NCBI GenBank assembly: GCA_902477755.1
Contig: CABSIK010000007.1
Location: 62,001-126,000, forward strand
DNA: 64,000 nucleotides
Origin: an uncultured Clostridia bacterium
GTDB taxonomy: Bacteria > Bacillota > Clostridia > Lachnospirales > Anaerotignaceae
Reading direction: 5' to 3'
In this document: one piece after another, positions 50,607 to 57,982 of the stretch
Position numbering within the stretch: position 1 is the first letter of the stretch
Layout of the letters: each line of letters begins with the position of its first letter
Translations under genes and position numbers: made by a program
Notes under the pieces: generated by a model
The model's input: the letters and a program-made list of their open reading frames with translations, nothing else
Database searches by the model: none
What the model was told of the DNA's origin: nothing

Positions 50607-51182
50607 TCAGTTTTCATAAGCTAATATATGGAAAGCGCGGGATACTGCCACGCCTGCCTCCGCTGTTTTGTTCCGGCGCAGCAGACAGAAGGAAGTCTGC
50701 CGTTCCGCTGCCAGAAACATCCAGTACCCAATGAGGGCACCCAATGTGTTCATAAGCAGGTCATCCACGTCTGTGGTTCTGCCGCAGAACATCTGCAATA
50801 CTTCAATGGCAAAAGATGTGCCGAAGCCAAAGAGCAGCACATGGTTTTCTGTGCGGTACTGCTTCCACAGCAGGGGCACCAGAAAGCCCATGGGCACAAA
50901 CAGGAAAAAGTTCAGCAAATACTGCATGGGACATGCGAAAATATCAATAAACAATGCAAAATTGAAGTACGGCGCAAACACCGGTTTCATAAACAGCAGC
51001 CGGAACACGCCCGTCACTGCCACAAGGCCTGCCACATAAAAGGCAAAAAGCCATAAACCAATCCGATGGGTCTTGGGAGTATATTTTCCCGCGAATACCG
51101 TCTGCCACATCCACAGCACCGGCACCATAAACGAAAAAATCCAGATACTTTCCCAAACCATACGATACATCCAACCAATCAC
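50607..51182 (-). CDS. VanZ-like membrane protein
   Basis: A 191-residue protein with about five membrane helices and the VanZ-family segments NFFLFVPMGFLVPLLW and IEVLQMFCGRTTDVDDLLMN. VanZ of teicoplanin resistance is the namesake; most chromosomal members have no known role. The start is GTG 51182: AAAGGGGGAG lies just upstream of it and would be inside the frame if the TTG at 51209 were used. Confidence 0.85.
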   Translation of the reverse strand: MIGWMYRMVWESIWIFSFMVPVLWMWQTVFAGKYTPKTHRIGLWLFAFYVAGLVAVTGVFRLLFMKPVFAPYFNFALFIDIFACPMQYLLNFFLFVPMGFLVPLLWKQYRTENHVLLFGFGTSFAIEVLQMFCGRTTDVDDLLMNTLGALIGYWMFLAAERQTSFCLLRRNKTAEAGVAVSRAFHILAYEN

Positions 51183-51351
51183 GGGTACTCCCCCTTTCTC
51201 GTTTTTCAATCTTCATCTAGGATACATCATAAATATTAAGTTTTTTTGTAGAAAACCTTCCAAATTCCTGAAAAAACCTATAAAAACATCTTAAATCCTA
51301 TACAAAATCCTTTGTTTCTCCCATTTTTCCGCCATTGCCGTATTGACAAAA

Positions 51352-51480
51352 GTTCGTTCTTCTTGGTAAAATAACTTGTCGGTGATTGAAAAAAATCAAG
51401 ATTCACCCACTTTATGCATCAAATTTGTCATTCAATCCCGTCAAGGGGATTGCTGTAAGCAAAATTTGATGTTTTTTTAT
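51352..51480 (+). promoter_or_regulatory. leader with attenuator-like terminator ahead of the CofE-like gene
   Basis: TTGACA and TAAAAT (about 18 apart, beginning near 51343) drive a leader of roughly 170 bases. It contains GGTGATTGA with a partial complement TCAAGATTCACC. A long hairpin follows: GCATCAAATTT pairs with AAATTTGATG, with inner AATCCC/GGGATT, and seven T at 51472-51478. Termination before the coding region implies conditional read-through. No known riboswitch was recognised. Confidence 0.6.
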
Positions 51481-51553
51481 TGCCAAATTACAGGTTTACC
51501 TGTTTTTGATCCCAAATGATTTTAATATGAAAGTAAGTAGGAGGTATTTCATT

Positions 51554-52735
51554 ATGGCAGGTACTATTTCCAGAGGTATTAAGGCACCTATCATCAGACA
51601 GGGCGATGATATTGTAAAAATCGTTGCGGACTCCGTTCTGACAGCAGCACAGGAAGACGGCTTCCAGCTTCATGAAAAAGACGTGATCTGTGTTACAGAA
51701 GCAGTTGTTGCAAGAGCTGACGGCAACTACGCTTCCACAACAGATATCGCAGAAGACGTAAAAGCAAAACTGGGCGGCGAAACCATTGGTGTGGTATTCC
51801 CCATCCTGAGCAGAAACCGTTTCGCTATCTGCCTGCGCGGTATTGCAAAAGGCGCGAAAAAAGTTGTGCTGATGCTGAGCTATCCTTCCGACGAAGTGGG
51901 CAACCACCTCTTCGACATGGATCTGCTGGATGACAGCGGCGTAAATCCTTACACAGACGTGCTGACACTGGAAGACTACCGCCGTATTTTCGGTTATATT
52001 AAACACCCCTTCACAGGCGTGGACTATGTTGAATACTATGCTGACCTGATCAAAGAAGAAGGCGCAGAAGCAGAAATCGTATTCGCAAACCATCCCGAAG
52101 CAATCGTGAAATTCACAAAGAATGTACTGTGCTGTGATATCCACACAAGAGCACGTTCCAAACGTCGTATTCTGGCAGCAGGCGGCGAAAAAGTCCTGAC
52201 ACTGGACGAAATCCTGAACGCTCCTGTAAACGGCAGCGGCTTCAACCCTCAGTATGGTCTGCTGGGCTCCAACAAAGCTACAGAAGAAACCGTAAAACTG
52301 TTCCCCAAAAACGCACAGGAAGTTGCTGAAAACATCCAGAAAGAAATCATTGCACGCACTGGCGTAAAAGTAGAAGCGATGATCTACGGCGACGGCGCAT
52401 TCAAAGATCCCGTTGGCAAGATCTGGGAACTGGCTGACCCCGTTGTTGGCGCTGGTTTCACAGAAGGTCTGAACGGTCTGCCCAACGAAGTAAAACTGAA
52501 ATATCTGGCAGACAACGACTTTGCTGATCTGTCCGGCGAAGCACTGGCAGACGCTATCCGTCAGCGCATCAAAGAAAAAGACGCTGACCTGAAAGGTAAC
52601 ATGGTTTCCGAAGGCACCACACCTCGTCGTCTGACAGACCTGATCGGTTCCCTGTGCGACCTGACCAGCGGCAGCGGTGACAAAGGTACACCTATCGTTC
52701 TGGTTCAGAACTACTTCAACAACTACGCAAACTAA
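51554..52735 (+). CDS. CofE-like coenzyme F420-0:glutamate ligase family protein
   Basis: A 393-residue protein of the CofE family (F420-0:gamma-glutamyl ligase). Readable blocks are GRANHE-absent but the family's AGTISRGIKAPIIRQGDDIV, EKDVICVTEAVVARADG and IHTRARSKRRILAAGGEK are present, with a conserved GDGAFKDPVGKIWELADP segment. In Clostridia without F420 the true acceptor is unknown. ATG 51554 follows AGGAGG. The attenuator-like leader suggests metabolite control. No other cofactor-biosynthesis gene is adjacent. Confidence 0.8.
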   Translation: MAGTISRGIKAPIIRQGDDIVKIVADSVLTAAQEDGFQLHEKDVICVTEAVVARADGNYASTTDIAEDVKAKLGGETIGVVFPILSRNRFAICLRGIAKGAKKVVLMLSYPSDEVGNHLFDMDLLDDSGVNPYTDVLTLEDYRRIFGYIKHPFTGVDYVEYYADLIKEEGAEAEIVFANHPEAIVKFTKNVLCCDIHTRARSKRRILAAGGEKVLTLDEILNAPVNGSGFNPQYGLLGSNKATEETVKLFPKNAQEVAENIQKEIIARTGVKVEAMIYGDGAFKDPVGKIWELADPVVGAGFTEGLNGLPNEVKLKYLADNDFADLSGEALADAIRQRIKEKDADLKGNMVSEGTTPRRLTDLIGSLCDLTSGSGDKGTPIVLVQNYFNNYAN

Positions 52736-52751
52736 TCAACTGAGCAGATAC

Positions 52752-52787
52752 AAAAAGCCTGATTTTGCGAAAAATCAGGCTTTTTTC
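52752..52787 (+). terminator. intrinsic terminator after the CofE-like gene
   Basis: AAAAAGCCTGATTTT pairs with AAAATCAGGCTTTTT, followed by T. Confidence 0.9.
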
Positions 52788-52810
52788 TACATTGAGAAAG
52801 GAGTTTTTCC

Positions 52811-54013
52811 ATGTCTTATCCCTCCATTACACTGAAAAAAGGCGAAGGCCGCACCCTGAAGTCCGGCGGACTGTGGGTGTTCGACAACGAAATCGCCGCT
52901 GTTTCCCCTGATGTGGTCAACGGGGAAATGGTTTCTGTGCTGGATTTTGACGGCTACCCCATGGGTGTTGGTTTTTACAACCATCATTCCAAAATCACCG
53001 TTCGTATGATGAGCCGCCACGCTGACACCGTCATTGACGAGGCGTTCCTCCGCCGTCGGGTAGAGGACGCATGGTATTACCGCAAAAAAACCGTTGATAC
53101 TTCCTCCTGCCGTGTGATTTTCGGGGAAGCGGACTACCTGCCCGGTCTGGTGGTAGATAAATTCTCTGACGTACTGGTGGTACAGTCTTTGGCGCTGGGC
53201 ATCGACCGTCTGAAAGAAACCATCGTCCGCCTGCTTCTGGAAACACTGGCAAAAGACGGCATCAACATCCGCGGCGTATACGAACGCAGTGACGCTAAAG
53301 TTCGTTTGCAGGAAGGCATGGAACGAGAAAAAGGCTTCCTGTCCGCACCTTTTGACACCAAAGTGGAAATCGTGGAAAACGGCGTACATTATATGGTAGA
53401 TGTGGAAGATGGTCAGAAAACAGGCTTCTTCTTAGACCAGAAATACAACCGCCTTGCCATCCAGAAACTGTGCAAAGGTGCAAAGGTGCTGGACTGCTTC
53501 ACCCATACAGGCTCTTTTGCTCTGAACGCAGGTATCGCCGGCGCAGAAAGCGTACTGGGTGTAGACGCATCCCAGCTGGCAGTGGATCAGGCAACAGAAA
53601 ATGCTAAGCTCAACGGACTGGAAAACACCGTACGCTTCCAGTGCTGTGACGTATTCTCTCTCCTGCCAGAACTGGAAGAAAAAGGTGAGAAATTCGACGT
53701 CATCATTCTTGACCCTCCTGCTTTCACAAAGTCCAGAAGCTCCGTGAAAAACGCCACCAAAGGCTATCGGGAAATCAACCTGCGTGCCATGAAACTGCTG
53801 AAAGACGGCGGTTTTCTGGCAACATGCTCCTGCTCTCACTTCATGACATATGAGCTGTTCACCCAGACCATTGGGCAGGCGGCAAAGAATGTTCATAAAC
53901 GCCTGCGTCAGGTGGAATACCGTACCCAGTCCCCTGACCATCCTATTTTGTGGGCGGCGGATGAGTCTTATTATTTGAAGTTCTATATCTTCCAAGTAAC
54001 TAATCAATATTGA
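52811..54013 (+). CDS. rlmI: class I rRNA large-subunit methyltransferase (RlmI-like)
   Basis: A 400-residue SAM-dependent methyltransferase: an N-terminal PUA domain (about 1-75), a central EEHEE-type domain, then a Rossmann domain (about 190-400). Motifs are VLDCFTHTGSFALNAG, VLGVDAS, DVIILDPPAFTKSR and CSCSHFM with the catalytic cysteine. RlmI makes m5C1962 in 23S rRNA. ATG 52811 follows AAAGGAG. It is the last chromosomal gene before the integrated element. Confidence 0.92.
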   Translation: MSYPSITLKKGEGRTLKSGGLWVFDNEIAAVSPDVVNGEMVSVLDFDGYPMGVGFYNHHSKITVRMMSRHADTVIDEAFLRRRVEDAWYYRKKTVDTSSCRVIFGEADYLPGLVVDKFSDVLVVQSLALGIDRLKETIVRLLLETLAKDGINIRGVYERSDAKVRLQEGMEREKGFLSAPFDTKVEIVENGVHYMVDVEDGQKTGFFLDQKYNRLAIQKLCKGAKVLDCFTHTGSFALNAGIAGAESVLGVDASQLAVDQATENAKLNGLENTVRFQCCDVFSLLPELEEKGEKFDVIILDPPAFTKSRSSVKNATKGYREINLRAMKLLKDGGFLATCSCSHFMTYELFTQTIGQAAKNVHKRLRQVEYRTQSPDHPILWAADESYYLKFYIFQVTNQY

Positions 54014-54028
54014 TTTATACGTTATCAT

Positions 54029-54054
54029 AAACCCCGATTTTTCGGGGTTTTTTC
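54029..54054 (+). terminator. intrinsic terminator after the rRNA methyltransferase gene
   Basis: AACCCCGA pairs with TCGGGGTT across a short T loop, followed by six T. Confidence 0.9.
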
Positions 54055-54103
54055 ATTTCACCTTTGCATATCTTCTCATAAATTATCATGGACAAAAATA
54101 AAA

Positions 54104-54136
54104 ATAATGGACAAATAATGGACAGATAATGGACAA
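54104..54136. other. left-end direct repeats (candidate attL/arm sites)
   Basis: Three consecutive 11-bp units ATAATGGACAA/G at 54104, 54115 and 54126, with a related ATGGACAAAA at 54089. A two-unit stretch recurs at 63531-63551 after the integrase gene, giving a 21-bp identity between the ends. Confidence 0.65.
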
Positions 54137-54380
54137 GAGATATTATGACAAGCTGCTTATATTTCCGCTTCCTTCGCCGCTTCTTTTGCAGCCATTTCTT
54201 AACACAATACACCTTTATTTCCTGTATACCTTCACCCATATATAGGTGTCTTTTCTGCTCATTAAGCTACCCCATAGATGCTATTTTTCCACACCATATC
54301 CCCTATATTTTTTATAGGTATCTTCTGCAAATTCTGAACATATAACGGCTCATATCTTGCTATCATTTTCCCCTTTTGTC

Positions 54381-54470
54381 TGTATACGACTTGACGTATA
54401 AGCGCCCTTTTTTATATGTCAAAACATCCTTTTTGGCGTGCCAAAACGCCTTACCCCCATTTGGCACGCC
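54381..54470. other. palindromes in the left element end (candidate origin)
   Basis: A palindrome TATACG-N6-CGTATA lies at about 54381-54398. A perfect 11-bp inverted repeat GGCGTGCCAAA/TTTGGCACGCC follows at 54435-54445 and 54460-54470; its loop contains TTACCCCC. The 1.4 kb from 54060 to 55477 has no convincing gene, and such hairpins are expected at a double-strand origin or nick site of an HUH Rep. Confidence 0.4.
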
Positions 54471-54706
54471 TTTGGCATTTTTTGATATGCTGAAAATCTT
54501 GATAACTCAATGTTTTTACGGAAAATTTATGTTTTCCAAAAATCCACCTATAAAAAAGTGGGGTTCTAAGTCAAATTTTTTTACTGATTATTTTATATGG
54601 CTATATCATAATTTTTCTTTGCCGTGTCCGTGCTATATTCTCTGCACACTTTTTCTTTCATCGAAATGAATTTTGGAAGCAGTATCAGCCCCTAAACATC
54701 AAGCAT

Positions 54707-55200
54707 GATTTCTTTTGCCGGATCAGATTTCTTTTTTAATAACAACGGCTTCCTTTTCCATTCTCTTTTCTTTCTTCAGAACAGATTTCTTTTGCAAAAA
54801 TTCCGCTGCCAGCTCCCAGCATCATTTCTTTTGCCGAATCAGATTTCTTTTTCAAAAGCAGCGGCTTCCTTTTCCATTCTCTTTTCTTTCTTCAGAACAG
54901 ATTTCTTTTTCCCCATCAGATTTCTTACCGCAAAACTCCCCCTCTGCTTCCCATGACCTTTTCTTTCTTCCCATCAGATTTCTTTTCCCAGGTCAGATTC
55001 CCTTTTGCAAATTTGCGGCTCTCTTTTACAGTATGATTTCTTTTCTCCATTCAGATTTCTTTTCCCAGATCAGATTCCTTTTTGCAAATTGGAGGCTCTC
55101 TTTTGCAGTATGATTTCTTTTCCCCCGTCAGATTTCTTACCGTAAAACTCCCCCTCCGCTTCCCATGACCTTTTCTTTTTCCCGATCAGGTTTCTTTTCC
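54707..55200. repeat. polypyrimidine periodic array in the element
   Basis: The core CAGATTTCTTTT occurs at 54724, 54782, 54840, 54898, 54975 and 55052 (spacings 58, 58, 58, 77, 77), with variants at 54707, 54831, 54915, 54993, 55036, 55071, 55111, 55129 and 55187. The spacings are near multiples of 19 bp. The plus strand is almost all C and T over nearly 500 bp. Larger blocks such as CGGCTTCCTTTTCCATTCTC recur exactly. Confidence 0.8.
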
Positions 55201-55256
55201 GCAATCGGTTGCGGTTTTGCCCTCTGGGCAATCTTCGCCGCTTCGTCTGACCTGCT

Positions 55257-55376
55257 GCCGGAAGCGGCACCGGCAGGCAGACAGGCGGCGGCATATCTCC
55301 ATTGCATTTTCCAGACAAACAAAAAGCCACTCTCACTTTCTCCACAAGTGGGGAAAAGCGGAAGCGGCTTCTTTTC
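55257..55376. repeat. element-internal duplicated segment, copy 1
   Basis: A block from GCCGGAAGCGGCAC through AGCCACTCTCACTTTC and ACAAGTGG to GGAAGCGGCT. A diverged copy lies at about 56395-56514. GTGG and CCAC parts pair in ACTTTCTCCACAAGTGGGG. No coding capacity is apparent. Confidence 0.65.
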
Positions 55377-55477
55377 ATTGATAAAAAATGATGGAAAATA
55401 ATGTTGTATCGTGTTAATATAGAGCAAGGGTTACCGTTTGGCGGTTCAGTCACTTTCCCACGAGGGGAGGTGATACG

Positions 55478-55558
55478 ATGGTTACATATAATGAATTGTT
55501 TCAATTTTGTTTAGTAATCATTGGAGTTATCACCTTATGCCATCTGCATAAGAGATAA
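55478..55558 (+). CDS. type I toxin, holin-like small membrane peptide (copy 2)
   Basis: A 26-residue peptide (MVTYNELFQFCLVIIGVITL plus CHLHKR) homologous to the peptide at 15751, with the canonical MVTYxELFQF opening. GAGGGGAGG precedes ATG 55478. The antisense RNA and the complementary GGCGGTT leader segment are conserved with copy 1. Carriage on a mobile element is consistent with an addiction role, but this is inference. Confidence 0.78.
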   Translation: MVTYNELFQFCLVIIGVITLCHLHKR

Positions 55559-55650
55559 TAAAAATCGACCGCCTAACCTGCGAAGTTAGACGGTCTAACA
55601 CCAAATTATTTTGGACTGACCGCCCTTCCAAAAGCGGTAACCCTCTTTCT
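55557..55650 (-). ncRNA. probable antisense antitoxin RNA (copy 2)
   Basis: On the minus strand TTGCAA (55680-55685) and TAATAT (55657-55662) are 17 apart. The transcript would run from about 55650 through a hairpin (GACCGTCTAAC with GGTTAGGCGGTC) to a T-rich end near 55557, overlapping the toxin 3' end. Confidence 0.65.
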
Positions 55651-55699
55651 AAGATTATATTACAGCCTTTGCAAATAAATTGCAAGGGCTTTTTTATTG

Positions 55700-55985
55700 G
55701 CTAGCTTATTCTTGATTCCCCATACAGCCCCGTACAAGCCCATACAAAGCCGTATATCCTACCACCTATCATTCCCCCTCCCGCTTCCGTTGCTCTCTGG
55801 CAGACGGGCAGGAAGCGGCACAGCATACCTTGCAATGGTGCAAGAATAGCCGCCGAAATTGGTACAGGTTTTGGGCGGTCTTGGTGTTGTAACTTCTTGG
55901 AACGTCCCCACTTATGGGGATGCAGTCACGTTTCTCTGAACGGCTCCCAATAAGATGGGGTCGGTCAAACCGACTTCACTTTGGC
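55700..55985. other. gene-free structured stretch in the element
   Basis: Between the antitoxin RNA and the first ribbon-helix-helix gene I see no gene. Short direct repeats (CCATACAGCC, CCGTACAAGCC, CCATACAAAGCC) are followed by hairpins GTCCCCACTTATGGGGAT and GTCGGTCAAACCGAC. They could be part of an origin or a single-strand initiation site. Confidence 0.4.
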
Positions 55986-55999
55986 TTCCTAAGTCCAGC

Positions 56000-56188
56000 T
56001 TAGCCGCCTTCCTCGTCCCGCTTCATAGCTTCCTCTATGGCTCTATTGATAAATGCGTTCATGCTTTCTCCTTGCGCTTCTGCATGGGCTCTTATCTCGT
56101 CCTTTTTGCCCTTTATAACAATCAAATTGATACGATCATAGGCTTTCGCTATATATTTATTTTGCGCTCGTGTTGATGCTTTTCCCAT
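56000..56188 (-). CDS. ribbon-helix-helix (Arc/CopG-type) protein, 62 residues
   Basis: A short basic protein: AYDRINLIVIKGKKDEIRAH is the strand and first helix, and GESMNAFINRAIEEAM the second helix. It belongs to the Arc/MetJ-like DNA-binding group. GGAGGGGG precedes ATG 56188. A perfect inverted repeat lies upstream and is the obvious operator. It may control element copy number or maintenance; no toxin partner adjoins. Confidence 0.75.
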   Translation of the reverse strand: MGKASTRAQNKYIAKAYDRINLIVIKGKKDEIRAHAEAQGESMNAFINRAIEEAMKRDEEGG

Positions 56189-56217
56189 GATTTCCCCCTC
56201 CTTATCGAAAAATATGT

Positions 56218-56261
56218 AAAAAGTGTTATATTACAAAGTAATCATATAACACTTTCGTCAT
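56218..56261 (-). promoter_or_regulatory. operator upstream of the 62-residue RHH gene
   Basis: A perfect 12-bp inverted repeat, AAAGTGTTATAT and ATATAACACTTT, is separated by 12 bases just before the gene's ribosome site. The -10 and -35 boxes could not be set with confidence. Confidence 0.65.
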
Positions 56262-56394
56262 ATTACGCAACTATATATATTAAACAATATCGTTGCGTAA
56301 CATTTGTTTATGTTGCCTATTTCCTATCGTTGCATAATTATATATACTATCGGTAACGGTTAAGGATAACTTTCTTATATCGACAGGCATAAAA

Positions 56395-56514
56395 AGCCGC
56401 CGGAAGCGGCACGGGCAGACAATCAGGCGGCACAGCCCCCACAATGCCCAGGCAAATAAATAGCCACTCTCACTTTCGCCCACAAGTGGTCGAAAAGTGG
56501 AAGCGGCTGGAAGC
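56395..56514. repeat. element-internal duplicated segment, copy 2
   Basis: Diverged copy of 55257-55376, again containing GGAAGCGGCACGGGC, AGCCACTCTCACTTTC, ACAAGTGG and two GGAAGCGG octamers. Confidence 0.6.
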
Positions 56515-56549
56515 GGGTTTCATGGGTCTTAATAATTTCCATAAACCCA

Positions 56550-56590
56550 TTGACAGTAACTAGTTACTATATTATAATGTAACTAGTTAC
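56550..56590 (+). promoter_or_regulatory. promoter with twin palindromic operators
   Basis: TTGACA (56550-56555) and TATAAT (56573-56578) are 17 apart. A perfect 12-bp palindrome GTAACTAGTTAC fills the spacer (56556-56567) and an identical copy follows the -10 box (56579-56590), covering the start point. Binding to both would block polymerase completely. Confidence 0.85.
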
Positions 56591-56606
56591 AAAGGAGGTG
56601 TTTATA

Positions 56607-56780
56607 ATAGCTGATTATAGCAGAGCCGATTATATGAAAAAACGTCGTGAAACCATTGGACAATTTAGCGTATCTGTTCCTCGAGAAAAGCTGATAGCCC
56701 TAGACGAAAAGTTAAAGGCAAAGGGGCAGACTAAAACCGCTTGGCTAAACGAAAAGATAGACGAAGAAATCGGCAAATAA
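56607..56780 (+). CDS. ribbon-helix-helix protein, probable AUA start
   Basis: A 57-residue protein; residues following the start (ADYSRADYMKKRRETIGQFS) and VSVPREKLIALDEKLKAKG look like a complete RHH protein with the usual MADYxxADY opening. There is no ATG at that point: the codon is ATA (56607-56609), exactly eight bases after AAAGGAGG. The next ATG (56634) has no ribosome site and would cut nine residues. Use of AUA, or loss of function by mutation, are the two readings. It is probably autoregulated by the twin palindromes. Confidence 0.65.
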   Translation: MADYSRADYMKKRRETIGQFSVSVPREKLIALDEKLKAKGQTKTAWLNEKIDEEIGK

Positions 56781-56825
56781 AAAAACAGGGTGTTCTCCCC
56801 GACCAAAGCTTGAACACACCTGTTT

Positions 56826-56880
56826 TGCAAGTGAAGTTTCCTTCGGTAAATATTATACCATGCCGAAGGGACTTCTTTCA
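56826..56880 (+). terminator. terminator-like hairpin, copy 1
   Basis: GAAGTTTCCTTCGG pairs with CCGAAGGGACTTC, then TTTC. Nearly the same 60-bp block recurs after the next RHH gene (57211), so the genes were duplicated with their terminators or share a mobile cassette structure. Confidence 0.7.
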
Positions 56881-56940
56881 ACTACTGAATTTGAAACGTA
56901 GTTCCTTCAGATGGTTTTTCCATTATTTTCCATAAACCTA

Positions 56941-56986
56941 TTGACTTTTTGTGCCACAGAATATATAATTTAATTGTGCCACAGAA
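56941..56986 (+). promoter_or_regulatory. promoter with twin direct-repeat operators
   Basis: TTGACT (56941-56946) and TATAAT (56964-56969) are 17 apart. The 12-mer TGTGCCACAGAA lies in the spacer (56950-56961) and again downstream of the -10 box (56975-56986). The architecture matches the 56550 promoter, with a different operator sequence. Confidence 0.8.
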
Positions 56987-57000
56987 AGTGAGGTGATGAC

Positions 57001-57168
57001 ATGAGCCCACGCACAGGCAGACCAAAAGTAGATAGCCCAAAAACAATAGAAGTAAAGGCAAGAATTGATGAAGAAACCAATGAGAGGCTAAATGAATATT
57101 GCCGAAATCATAAGGTAACAAGAACCGATGTTGTTAGAAAAGGTATCGAAATGGTCATAAAAAAATAA
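57001..57168 (+). CDS. ribbon-helix-helix protein, 55 residues
   Basis: A short CopG/Arc-like protein: MSPRTGRPKVDSPKTIEVKA, RIDEETNERLNEYCRNHKV, then TRTDVVRKGIEMVIKK. The strand and both helices are clear. GTGAGGTG precedes the ATG by a good distance. It should bind the TGTGCCACAGAA sites in its own promoter. No toxin gene sits beside it, so plasmid-type copy control or element regulation is more likely than addiction. Confidence 0.8.
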   Translation: MSPRTGRPKVDSPKTIEVKARIDEETNERLNEYCRNHKVTRTDVVRKGIEMVIKK

Positions 57169-57210
57169 CGCAAACGGGGTTGAGTTTGACGACCGTCCCG
57201 AATGCGTTAT

Positions 57211-57265
57211 GCAAGTGAAGTTCCCTTCAGTAAATATTATACCATGCTGAAGGGACTTCTTTCAA
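57211..57265 (+). terminator. terminator-like hairpin, copy 2
   Basis: GAAGTTCCCTTCAG pairs with CTGAAGGGACTTC, followed by TTTC; nearly identical to the block at 56826. Confidence 0.7.
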
Positions 57266-57292
57266 CTACTACTTTGAAAGGGGTTTTATAGT

Positions 57293-57583
57293 ATGACAAA
57301 AAACATGGAATATATTAAAAAAAGTATCACTGATATTGATATTACCGTCGAGCAGCTAGACGCACGTGCAGAGCAATTAAAGGATCTGGCTTTTACATTA
57401 TGGCATAGTATGCAGAGTACCGATTTTGGCTCCCCTGTTTCTCCCCAGCATATCAATACAGCCTTCCTTCTGTATTCATTGTTGGAGGAATTTTCAGAGG
57501 ATATGTTCGAGCCTGTGACAGAACTGAATAACTTATATGCTGTTCTTAATGCAAAACAGGTAGGGGGTGAAGCGAATGTATAA
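57293..57583 (+). CDS. element protein of unknown function, 96 residues
   Basis: A mostly helical acidic protein (ITVEQLDARAEQLKDLAFTL, FLLYSLLEEFSEDMFEP). AAAGGGG lies before ATG 57293. It is first in a tight three-gene operon: the next start overlaps its stop. Related-looking small proteins are common in Firmicutes integrative elements; no function is known to me. Confidence 0.7.
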   Translation: MTKNMEYIKKSITDIDITVEQLDARAEQLKDLAFTLWHSMQSTDFGSPVSPQHINTAFLLYSLLEEFSEDMFEPVTELNNLYAVLNAKQVGGEANV

Positions 57584-57785
57584 AGGCATGGCAAACTTTG
57601 TCCAGCGGCGGCGGCTGGCTCTTGCGCATCATTTAGAGAGTGCCAAAGCGTACACAATGGAAGGCTTATTTTATGAGCAGATGGAAACATCTTCTAACAT
57701 TGGTATGTTATTTAACCTATTAGACGAATTGGATTCCGAAGATATCTGCGTTTTTGGCACGTCTGAAGGCGAGGTGAAGTTATGA
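57576..57785 (+). CDS. element protein of unknown function, 69 residues
   Basis: The ATG at 57576 lies eight bases inside the preceding gene, behind AGGGGGTGA, so translation is coupled. The protein is helical (RRRLALAHHLESAKAYTMEG, MLFNLLDELDSEDICVFG) and resembles its upstream neighbour in style, with SSNIGMLFNLLDEL echoing INTAFLLYSLLEEF. The two may be a duplicated or heteromeric pair. Confidence 0.68.
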   Translation: MYKGMANFVQRRRLALAHHLESAKAYTMEGLFYEQMETSSNIGMLFNLLDELDSEDICVFGTSEGEVKL

Positions 57786-57982
57786 GCAATAGAAAACTCC
57801 CTGCTCATTCGGTCGCTTGCCCTTATGCTGATCTCTGCCCAGCATCTTCTCACCCACTCAAACATCAATATATTATGCTTAATATTTTCCGCTGTATTGC
57901 TAGTATTGATGACGAGCGTTTTCTTTGGATTGTTTATGACTTTGTTAAAAATTTTGTATTTAAGCCTAAAAGTAAAGCATAA
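57782..57982 (+). CDS. element protein of unknown function, 66 residues
   Basis: Its ATG overlaps the previous stop (ATGA) behind GAGGTGAAG. The C-terminal half, ASIDDERFLWIVYDFVKNFV, resembles the small DERFLxIVYxFV proteins found in Firmicutes mobile elements near excision and regulatory genes. It is last in the three-gene operon. The N-terminal half has three cysteines and no recognisable fold. Confidence 0.68.
   Translation: MSNRKLPAHSVACPYADLCPASSHPLKHQYIMLNIFRCIASIDDERFLWIVYDFVKNFVFKPKSKA

Noticed and set aside
54015..54239. Minus-strand gene spanning the element's left boundary
   Set aside because: The frame crosses the repeat and the rlmI terminator, lacks a proper ribosome site and resembles no family.
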